A model generated the notes under the pieces. It was not told where the DNA came from and searched no databases. It saw only the letters and a program-made list of their open reading frames with translations. DNA of 64,000 nt from Piezodorus guildinii (taxonomy: Eukaryota > Arthropoda > Insecta > Hemiptera > Pentatomidae): assembly GCA_023052935.1 (NCBI GenBank), contig CM041292.1, positions 200,531,799 through 200,595,798 of the forward strand, read 5' to 3'. A program made the position numbers and the translations under genes. How positions within the stretch are numbered: position 1 is the stretch's first letter; the number at the start of each line of letters is the position of its first letter. Positions 1-11,400 of the stretch are shown piece by piece.

Positions 1-821
1 ATTGGAAAATTCTAGACAATTTTCCAACGGGACAACTTTTTTATCCCCGAACTGAAAAACTCTGAACTTTAAAGTGAAACAAAATCTGAAAACGCACTTT
101 TCACTTGATCATCATTTTCTAAAAGTTTTCCTTTGACGAAGTTGTCTAAATTCCTGGCAGGAGACAAGTCGGGAGAATATGCACCCATATACCCATGGAA
201 AGAACTTCGTAGCCCAGTTCTTCCAATTTTTGCACGGTATGTTTTGAAACATGGGATCTTGCTGCCGCTCAGTGAGATCATGAGGTACCCATGTATCGAG
301 CTTTTTTACTTTCCCAATACACTTTAAATGTCTGGAAACGGTAGATGCACTTGCATTTAGTTGTGCTGAGATTCCTTTAACTGTTTGGTAGGGGTTTCCT
401 TCTACTGTATGTTTGAGGACATCGTTGTCTATTACGGATGGAGGTCTTCCTCGGGGCAAGTTTTCCAAGTCGGTACCCCCAACTGAAAACTTAGCAAACC
501 AACGGCGAATGGTCCGTTCATTAACACTCCCTTCCCCAAACGCCTTGCAAATATTTCTAGCGGCCTCAGGTGCTGAATGGCCGAGTTTAAACTCGTACAA
601 AAATATTACTCGAAAATTCGCGTGTTTCCATGTTCATATTTGGAGTTATACTAAAAAGTGGGTAATTGATTGGGAAGCTAATGTTTATAATAGAAAGGTA
701 GAGGATTAGTAACTGTTTACTTTAAATATGTAAACATTCGGAAGAAAACAACAGAGACCTGCAAAATCCTTTATGTATTTCAGAAACTATAAAAACGGAC
801 ATTTCATGTGAAACAACCCAA
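1..821 (-). mobile_element. Internally deleted mariner, copy 1 (cut by window edge)
   Basis: Mariner-type transposase remnant read on the minus strand. The N-terminal helix-turn-helix part is recognisable ([56 protein letters not shown]). The reading then jumps directly to the C-terminal part (YSPDLSP and LDNFVKGKL, in other frames), so the central catalytic region is missing. The terminal repeat ends at 821 followed by TA (822-823), the expected mariner target. The other end lies outside the window. Frameshifts show it is not coding. Confidence 0.85.
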
Positions 822-837
822 TAATACCCTCAAGTCA

Positions 838-945
838 TGCTACAGTGGGAGTCCTAAATTTTGCGTCTTATTTAATTAGGATAGGGATGTTTAAATTGTA
901 CCTGACATCACACAGGTAAGGGAATACCTTTTTAGGCGACCTTTT
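838..945 (-). repeat. SINE-A fragment
   Basis: 3' body of the tRNA-derived SINE seen complete at 43034 and 52078: GCTACAGTGGGAGTCCTAAA and the AATTAGGATAGGGAT block are shared. The head is missing. Confidence 0.65.
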
Positions 946-2401
946 TTTTACCGCGATCTTGAGCAAAAGCTGAGTTGTTCTTCTGCATGACCTGTATAGA
1001 AGTCTTTTAACATTCCTCAATAAGGCTATACATGATTACATTATTAGCCTATAGAAATACTTTGATACAAATAAGTTTGATCGAAACTTGATTCCATGAT
1101 ACTATGATTTCAAGTCGTTTGCATGATTCTATTGTTAACAAACAGTGTCCCAGTAACCACCAGAGTACTTCACTACATTGAAATCCTAACGCCCATTTTG
1201 ACTTGAGAGTGCACTAGGTAAAAAAAAATTTTTTTGAGTCTCAATTCGTGTTCAGTCGTCTCAATATTCTTCTTTCCTTAAAGTCTCTGTTAGGTTCTGA
1301 AATCAGTGCTTATTAATCTAGTCTGGATGGGTTTGTCTGAGATGAACAATTCTATATAAAATAATGATTCAGCCTGATGGTAGTTCTTACCAATTTTTCC
1401 ATCTTGACGATTTTCATCATTTCAAATAATGCAATATTTCGTATCTTCTTGCATTTAAATACCAACAACAGTTCGAAGTTATGCATATGTTTAACACCTA
1501 TTTGATATCTATGATTTTTTTTTATTCTCATTATAGGTGGGGGAAGGAACAATAAATAAAAAGTATTTTTTAATCAACAGACCAATTTATATTTTAAATA
1601 ATTACATGACATACATTAAATTACATAATCAGAGTAGCTAATGAAATACAGAACTAATCAGTTATAATTTCATGTTTATAAATACCTTGGTTATATAAAA
1701 TGGTATCTTAACGCTACGATAAAACTTCAGAAATATCACAAAAAAATACTTATATACACAATATAGAAACTTATTTTATAACAATTTCGATTCGTATAAA
1801 TTTACATTTATAGTTATTTACAAGGATTAACAAAACTATGTTTTAAAAATTAATTTAAAAAAAAAAAAAGAAAAAAAAAAAAACTCGAATCTACATTGTA
1901 GATCTAGTAAGAAAACCCCTACTTGCAAAAATATAGACATTGTAAATAGCAAAAATAAATATTAATAAGATAAAAAACTAAAATAAAATTGGAATGAAGT
2001 GTTGATAAAATGAGAAGTAGATGTAATAAATAACTATTTCATGAACTAACGATGGACGTGTGTGCATATATAATATACTTAAACGTGGAATCATGAGTAA
2101 CTCCTAGTCTTGAGATCAGTAACTGTTTACTTTAATATCCATAATTTCAAATTATATCATTAATAACTTAAAAAGAAAAAGCACCTAAATACACATATGT
2201 TTATATTAAAAAAATTAAAGAAAAAAAATCGGAAATAAAAGTATAAGATTGTTTAGTAGTGTTATAAAAAAAAAAGAAAAGAAAAAGGAAATAAAATATA
2301 GGAATACGTTTTTTTGGTTTAAAAACTTTTCCTTAAAAATTAATGAGTAAAAAAAAACCCTTTGGGTCATTAATGCTGACATTAAAAAAAAAGAAATTAG
2401 A
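946..2401. other. Puf60 3' flank, no gene seen
   Basis: Very AT-rich. The part next to the stop codon presumably holds the Puf60 3'UTR. A short piece at 2118-2136 resembles the mariner interior (AGTAACTGTTTACTTTA). No conserved ORF. Confidence 0.5.
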
Positions 2402-5400
2402 TCAACCAGAAAAGTCACTATGATCAAAAAGGGTTTGGTCATAAAGTTCGGCTTTGACAAGGCGTCCACCGAAAAACCTTCCGTTGAGGGCATCTCTTGC
2501 CGCTTCCGCCTCTGTAATAAAAATTTATCACATATTAATTCCTTTGTAATAAATACTTTTATATTAAAGAAGGTTAAATAAATGTAAAATATATCAATTG
2601 TACCTTTCATTTTCGAGAACTCCACAAAAATCTTGACAATGATATCAGTATTGTCATCATCCTCTGACTGTTTCTCATTGTAAATGATAACCCTGTCAAC
2701 TGTCCCATACCTGAAAAACAAGAAGAATGATTCTTTATTTAAATCCTTACATTAATTATTTAATTGTAATGACAAAAAGAAACATTGAATGCCTGAATTT
2801 AATTCTGATGACTTGAGGGTATTATTGGGTTGTTTCACATGAAATGTCCGTTCTTATAGTTTCTGAAATACATAAAGGATTTTGCAGGTCTCTGTTGTTT
2901 TCTTCCGAATGTTTACATATTTAAAGTAAACAGTTACTAATCATCTACCTTTGTATTATAAACATTAGCTTCCCAATCAATCACCCACTTTTTAGTATCC
3001 CTCCAAATATGAACATGGAAACACACGATTTTCGAGTAACATTTTTGTACGAGTTAAAACTCTAACGCTAGAAATATTTGCAAGGTGTTTGGGGAACGGA
3101 GTGTTAATGAACGGACCATTCGCCGTTGGTTTGCTAAGTTTTCAGCTGGGGATACGACTTGGAAAACTTGCCCTGAGGAAGACCTCCGCCTGTAATAGAC
3201 AACGATGTCCTCAAACATACAGTATAAGGAAACCCCTACCAAACAGTTAAAGGACTCTCAGCACAACTAAATGCAAGTGCATATACCGTTTCCAGACCTT
3301 TAAAGTGTATTGGGAAAGTAAAAAAGCTCGATACATGGGTACCTCATGATCTCACTGAGCGGCAGCAAGACCCCATGTTTCAGAACATACCGTTCAAAAA
3401 TTGAAAGAACTGGGCTACCAAGTTCTTCCGCACCCACCATATTCTCCCGACTTGTCTCCATCAGATTACCACCTGTTCAGGAATTTAGACAACTTCGTCA
3501 AAGGAAAACTTTTTGAAAATGGTGATCAAGTGAAAAGTGTGTTTTCAATTTTTGTTTTACTTCAAAGCTCAGAGTTTTTCAGTACGGGGATATAAAAGTT
3601 GGTGTCACATTGGGAAAAATGTGTAGAAAAAGAAGGTAAATACTTCGAATAAAATTATCTTGTTTTCATATCGTATTCTTAATAAATTGACAATGGACAT
3701 TTCATGTGACACAACCCAATATTTTTTTTCAATAATTATAATAAAATGATAAATAATTTAACATGTTTTAAATACAATTTATCTCAAATCTATAGATTAA
3801 ATTAAAGGTTTATTTTTATTCCTTAACTGTTTATTATTGATTACAATAAATATGAAAACGTGGTTTATTAGATTATTATGAACAAACTAACTGACCCGGC
3901 AAATGTCGTTCTGCCATGGAAATTATTTGCAGTGAATATTTTGTAAGTATATGTGTGGTCGGAACCAATGACAGAAAGAGGAATGGATCGCTGTAGACGA
4001 TGACAAAAAGAAATCTACACATTTTCCCAATTTAATGTATTCCATTTGTGTTAACTATCAACCAGCATGCTTATCTCTGTTCTAAATGTTGAAAAGAGCA
4101 AACATATTTTTTTTAAATAACAGTTGTAAATATCAATAAAATGTTAAAAAAAAAAAATAAATTTGATTTTTTAAATGTAATTTGTTTTTTAAATATAACA
4201 GTAATGGAAAGCTAAGAATTTAAGAAAAAATATTATCTTATATACAAATTTGTAAAATGCAATGTTACGTGACGATTATGCCTTCAACTTATCACTGATA
4301 ATAATAAATAACAATTTCACACTAATATGTTATTTAATATAAATCATATTTTTCCAAAAAAAATGAATATTTTTTTTATTTAAGTTATTAAAACTTTAAA
4401 CTTTTTTTAACTGTAGATTTGTTTAATATTTCTTAAATTTATTTCAACAACCGAGGTAGTGAAGGTTGTATATTGCCCGGCACCAGAATTTTGTGATACG
4501 AACGACATTTAAATTATATGGATACTGTTCATACAAAAATCCTAAAATTGAGGGTGGAGAATGGAGGATGAAAAATTTCTGTATAGGGACACCCGAATCA
4601 CTAAGGGGTATGGAATATAGTTTACGTCCAATTCTCATAGCTACAAAATATGCATTCAAATTTTTATAAAATCAGTCTAGAGTCGTTCCAGAGGAGTAGG
4701 ACCACAAACTCTGTGACACAAGATTTTTATATATTACATTAAGTTAACCAGAACACTCACTTGCTACATTCTTCCTGTATTTCTTCCTGTAGAGATTCGT
4801 CAACATCTTCAGGAGCGACCATGTTACGAAGAATAACTACTCGACTCTAAAAAAACAAAAATAATAAATATTTAAAATTTAAACCTGAATGAAAATTAAA
4901 AACTTAAAAACGATTTATCATAACAAATGACAGATAAGTAAATAAAAAAATCACAAAAAAAAATGTATATTGGACTTGTTTCTCACCTCAACTTTCCTCA
5001 TAAGCTTCTGCATGACCAAGTGCCTAGCGCTCTGGCCTTTGATAGACATGTTCTCTTGCTGTTGCAACGTCTGAGGTTCATTCTCTTCAAGTAATTTCTT
5101 CTGAAGTTCTTCCTGTTGTTTTAACTGAATAAATTAAAATTATTTCAAACTTTAAATACTGTTATTCTTATATTATTATTGAAAGCGATACCTCCAGGCA
5201 CTCAACAATGAGACAAGAAAAATCACCTTCTAATGAAGTCTGTCCTCAAAAGAAATTTTTTTTTACATAGAAAATTCACGCTAAATTTCTTCAGATTTTC
5301 ACGTTAGGAGGAGGTGCGCTGGGTACTGACCTCCCTCATGCCTGACATGCCAGCTCTTACAATATATATACACACATCTGCTTATTGTCGCGGACAGGTG

Positions 5401-8400
5401 TAGATTACAATAAATAAAGATAAAAAAAAAATTTCTTCAGTGTTTTTTTTTTAAATAAATTTTTTTATTTAAGTATGTTGTAATTTTGTTTTGTAGGACT
5501 TGAAATTAATTCAACCATCAAACATATTATTACATTAATTTATTTAAGTATTTATAGTCCGGTTTAATACAGAAGAAATATTTTCATCATTAAACTTATG
5601 ATTTCAATACATGGAACTTTTTTCTCCCTTCAAAAATATCTAATTATCAATTATAACATTATTATTATATCACTATATAATACAGCAACGTTTCGAGGCC
5701 ATGACTCATCTTCAGGTATATCCTAAAACAATTTTCAACAGCATTGATATTGTTACCAATTTTGTTATTATTGACTAAATTTGATATATTTTTTTAATAA
5801 TTTTGTCATATTATTACATACCTCGAAATTTAAAAACATCAATATATCTATTCAAATTTGTGTTTAAACTTCAAGGTATGTAATAATATGATAAATTACA
5901 TAAAAAAATAGAATGAAATTTAGTCAATAATAACAAAATTAGTAATATCATGATATTAAAAATTGTTTTAGGACATACTATAAGTCAAGGGCTCAAAACA
6001 TTGTTATATTATAATAATTGATATTATGATTAATATCAACTCTTCTAAATAGATGATTAGTCAACATTATTTTCTATTTAACGTAGTCAAGCATCTACTT
6101 TGCAATTAATCTAGCTGAACCAAAATAATTGCAAAACTAACTACAATCTTATTTAATTGCAATTGTCTCATGACAAAGAGATACTAAAAAAGTTATCAAC
6201 GTGTTAGAAGAATAAGCTTCAAAATTATGTGAATATCAATTGAATGTGAAAATTGCACAGTTGACTAAATTAGACTGCTTATATATGAATCTGCATGAGA
6301 TAATCAAGGGACCAGTTAATTAAAAAAAATTATTGGTATTGTAATATACTATAATTTGGTATTTATGTTTTTTACATCCTGATAATTCATAATAAAATTA
6401 ATTACTCGGAAGAAACGTATATTAATAATACTCGTAAATAGATGGTTCTTAAATCTCACTTTTAAGTTTATTACTACAATAGAAATAATTAAGAGTCTAT
6501 GTTTCGAGCATTCCCCTATATCCGTTTTATTTAAAATGTTGTCCATAATAAATAATATAAGTCATTAAAATTTATAAAAAATTAAACAATCAGAACCACC
6601 CATCATATAAACAAAAATATAATAAAAAACTATTTAAAACAGATTCAAAGCACCTCAGCTGTCATTAGGCAGATGCAATAAAACAATTAAAATTATAGAT
6701 GAGGAAGATGGTTGGGGGTGCGGTCATAAATTAAAACCACACAATTAAAAATAAGCGTTATTTTTATTATGTGCCGACGTTTCGGCCTACAATGTGGGCC
6801 TTCATCAGTCAGACTTCGTAGGCAACGCTTGCACGTCATCCCTGATGAAGGCCCACATTGTAGGCCGAAACGTCGGCACATAATAAAAATAACGCTTATT
6901 TTTAATTGTGTGGTTTTAATTTATGACCGCACCCCCAACCATCTTCCTCATCTAATTTCTCTACGGTCAACAAAACTCCATCATAATTAAAATTATAAAT
7001 CATGCTTTATTGACCTAGATTTAATATATTAGTGTATACATTTCTATAGCAACACGATATGGGTCATTCTCATTGTTTAATTTTTCATAAATTTCAATGT
7101 CATAAAATTGATTATGGGAAAACATTGTAAAAAAACTGGATATATTTTAAACTCATACATGGCTCTCCAGTAAATGGACTTATTGTTTTTAATAAGTGTA
7201 AATAAAATTAATTTTTGTAATAATAAACGATAATTTGTAATCATTTATTATTACAAAAACTATAGTTTGTTTGTGTTGTAGTGAGCCCTAAAGATGGAGA
7301 AGGTCACTTAAACGTTGACTCCTAACTATTGCTAATGTAAAAATAAACTTTAGAGGAAGATTTAAGAACCATCTATTTATTACCTGACAATTCATATTTG
7401 AATCTCCGTCTCTTGGCAATAAAAATAATCAGGATTTTACTGTAGGTATCGCATTTAATATCTCCATGAAATATAACTACTTTCCTACATAAATGTCATC
7501 TATCATAGATTAAATTAAGGATATTGGTAAAAAAGGTTGGTAAAGGAAAGACAAGGAGGCTGACCTTAAAGGATATGGGAGCTGGGAGGGGGGCAGGGAT
7601 GGCCTGGGCCTGCGCGGAACAGTAAGTGGGGGTGGGTACCTGAGCCTGCTCCTGCGCCCTGCGCAGCGCCTCCTGGCTGTTCGTCGTCGCTGGGGTAGCA
7701 ATCAACGTTGGCGCGACCACCCCTGGGGCTGCAACAAAAAAAATTAAAATTAAAACAATATGCAATAATAACAGTATATAAATTAAATAGATAATATATC
7801 AGGCATCTAAAAGCCCTTTACTTTTTATTTTTAGAAATATTCAATCGCCTAAAACAGTTCATACTGAAGACTAAATAGTTGACTGTGTGGATCAATAAAA
7901 AAGATGAGATGATTCAGGAGGTAGTAAAAAAAAAATTATTAACCAACGTTTTTACCTCATACTTGGATTAATATGTTGGTTAATAAATATTTTTTTTTTG
8001 GGCATCGGCTGATCTTTTATGACTGCCTTCCTCCCACTCATCTTATCCTTCATGCCAACTATTCATTATTCACTATTAGTGATACATGAAAATAAATACA
8101 ATTACATGTACTAATAATAAAAATAAATAAAATAAAAGGCAATACTTTAAAAATAAACAAAGCAATGTTACCTGGAATGATGGGCTGCGGGGCCCTGAAC
8201 TGGCCAGCCACCGGGAGGGGCTGAGGGATGGCGATGCCAGGGGGAGGGAGCACGCCCGCCTGCGTCGGGACCAGTGGCACTGTAGCAGGGATCACTGCGG
8301 GGGTGCCCAGGGTAGAAGTCAGCTTCGAAAGGCCTACAATTAAATAATTTCAATTTACACATTATTTAACAGAGAAATGTTTTAAGACATTTATCAATGT

Positions 8401-11400
8401 TTTAAACATATTGTCTAAGTTTATATTTATGGGGATAATTCAGAAAGTAGTAATTGTTTACACATTTTTGAATCCACATCTCGTCACTATTATATCTTTC
8501 TTCTTCCGATTATACTTAATTTTTTCACTATCTGATACCTATGCCTTTGTCATCAATTCTACAATATTTTTTAATCTTAGTCCGCTGTTTAATATAACAG
8601 TCATCAATTAAAAGGTTTAACGTTGACCAATATTTTTTGTAGTTTATCTTTTGTCGTTATACACTCTCGCATATAATTTTCAGTTTAATATTATATTACT
8701 TCAGAATTGTTTTGTTTTTTAAATAAAGTCAAATGTTGTCAAGGAAGATTAACAAAATAAGTGAGGATAAAAATTAAGGCAAAAGAGACTATTTACTATC
8801 CCTAAATAGTTATATTTAATTAAGTTAGGCTATTTTATTATTGGAACAAAATTAAAAGTCAATATTATTTCAAAATAAGTGTTATCCAAATTTGCTTCAA
8901 ATAAAAACACATTAATTTCAAATTATCAAATTAAAAGTTATCTTTTTTTTTTTTTTTTTAATTTGTAAAAAATTAGAGTAAATTGATATAGAACATATTG
9001 ATTTCATTAAATAAATGACACTCTAGAGCTTTTTCAGTCAAATTCATAATTTTTTCAATCAAATTCATAATTTATTACATCCATTCCATAAACTTAATTG
9101 AATGAGGTTTCATTATCAAAAACTGGATAGTTAAATTAAATCTTGTTGCTGTTTATACATTTAACATCACTTTATGCTGCAGTGGCTAATCAGATGATGC
9201 TACAGTGGAAGTCCTAAATTTTGCCTCTTCGGTTTCAATTAGGATAGGGATATTTAATAAGTTTCTGACATTGCACTAGCTCGTGACGACCATTTTATGT
9301 CGCCTCCAAAGGACAGCATAACCAAGGATTTTTACTCCCTTAAAAATCTGCCAGGTTTAATATGACCTTGAGCATATTATCAAATCCTTAACCGCATATT
9401 AAATCTATTAATGCTCACCTCTAATTGACTCTTTGAAAAATTATGAATTAAGACTGAAAAAAAAAATAAGGAACTATAAAAAATTAAAAAATTAATATTT
9501 TTTTAAAATATAAATTCTAAGCAATATTTATACACTTATAACTCACCAATGACAGCATTGGTAGCAACAGCATCCATCGCCTGGATCTTAGCGGTAGCTG
9601 CAGCAGCTGCTACCGCTGCGGCCGTTGGCATCTGGCTTGAAGAGGAAGCAGGACCCTGAATAACAAGAACAGTAATAATTAAATATCCTTAAAAAGAGAT
9701 AATTAACAGAAGCTACTATTTAAATACAATATTCTGCCTCAATCCATGGCTAAAAAGCAATCGGATAATTAACAGCTGTGGTACTGATGCATGAATTAAA
9801 AATACATTGACTGATTTTTTATTTATAAGATTGTTTCAGGGCTTTGTATTTTTAAAAATCTAATTAATAGGGTGTAAAAAAAACAAATAATAATAATAAT
9901 TTTATAAGGCCTAACAGAGAAAAATTTCACAGCCATTCTTATTAGTAACTCATCAAATTATTAAATATGAAGGGTATAATCGACCAGGGGTGGGCATAAT
10001 CGAATGACGATTATCGGGTCATTTAATTATTTCAATCATTCGAATTAATCTATTATCGGATTAATCGGTTTGGAGAAACGAATGATCATTTGAACTGAAT
10101 TGTTTAACGATAATCGAGGGATTATAAGGAGTGCGGATAACCGAACGACTTTTCTCTTACATAAATTATATGCATATTTCCATCAAGGCTCAGCCATCAT
10201 AGAGACGAGAATTGTGGCATATGATCTCTCAGAATCCATATTAATCGTTCGGTCATTCGATTATTTAAATCATTCAATTATGCCCACCCCTACTAATGAC
10301 GGTAGATGATGATGGACTATATTTCCATTATTAATCATAATAATAATAATAACAGCTTTATTGGCATCAGTATTGACAAAAGCCTCTCCCATAGGGAGGA
10401 ATTTATAGTAGTTGGCTATAGTTACATATAATAAAATATTGAAAAAAAGCAAATAATCCAAAGAAAGAAAAAATACAAATAACTATAAAATAAAAAACCC
10501 TAAAAAACAAAACAGAGTCCTTGAAAAAATACACCAAAATAAAACACAAATTAAATATTTTTTAAAACGTTTATCCACCAGGATTTGTCCCTCGCAACCA
10601 GCCACCAGTTTTTGCCAACAGTCTGTGTCAAATCGTCCATCGACTGTGATGTGGTCGCCCCATATTAAGTCCATATTTTTTGCTAATGCCTACTATTTCC
10701 TCTATCATCCGACTTAGGCCGTTTATGTCCAGAGATATTCAATTATTAATCATATTTTCTATTTAAAAAAATTATAGAAATATTTGGTTGAAAATCGGTC
10801 ATTTTTTTTAAATTTTTTTATACACCCTATTAATTTTAATTCAATTTCATTAATTAATTTACATCTAATTTTGATTGTTCAACATTCATAGAAATATTTT
10901 ATGATAGATAATATAATTTATGAAACTCACATGAAGAGCATTGGGCGGTGTGATGGCTCTTCCCACCCTCAGGTACTGGCCGCCCAGATCAAACAGATTC
11001 ATTGAAGCGATCGCTTCCTGAGCAGCCTGCTTAGTCTCGTATTCGATGAAACCATATCCTTTGTGTCGATGGGGTGAGCTGCCCTGTTGTAATTTGCAGT
11101 ATTTAATTGTTCCAAAGGCTTCAAAAACGCTAACAATAAAAATAAAATATTACATTGGAGTTCTAAACACATAAACATTTTTTTATTGTCATCAGAGGTA
11201 TTCATTTTAATCAATTATTCCTAAGCATTAAAATAAATTATATAAATTGTATTATGAAAAAGTTAATGATATAAATACTGTTGAGAAAAGTTGAATAATA
11301 AAAAAGGATAGCACTGAACTTCTTAATTTGTGATTTAATCAAAATATGAGATGTGTTTTTGTAAATTGATTTTTAATGAAGGTATTGAATTGATCTTTGG

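Larger units (their letters stand above)
6698..6984. mobile_element. Foldback element with two intact hammerhead cores
   Basis: Two identical 111 bp arms (6698-6808 and 6842-6952) in inverted orientation, separated by 33 bp, plus a one-sided 32 bp tail (6953-6984). Flanked by a 13 bp direct repeat AATTAAAATTATA (6685-6697 and 6985-6997). Each arm contains the hammerhead core (CTGATGA, a GGCC/GGCC stem II, GAAAC, GTC): on the plus strand at 6842-6874 and on the minus strand at 6808-6776. Identical arms mean a young insertion or arm homogenisation. Located in Puf60 intron 11. Most likely a Penelope-derived non-autonomous element. Confidence 0.85.

Noticed and set aside
2215..2721. 168-codon minus-strand ORF spanning the last Puf60 introns
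   Set aside because: It reads through intron 14 and out of frame in the last exon; splice signals and family similarity support the two-exon structure.
6693..6990. Twin ORFs on both strands with the same [12 protein letters not shown] peptide
   Set aside because: They are a by-product of the perfect inverted repeat, not protein genes.
7510..7701. Arg-rich minus-strand ORF
   Set aside because: It is another frame of the GC-rich Puf60 linker exon; the frame in phase with neighbouring exons is the real one.
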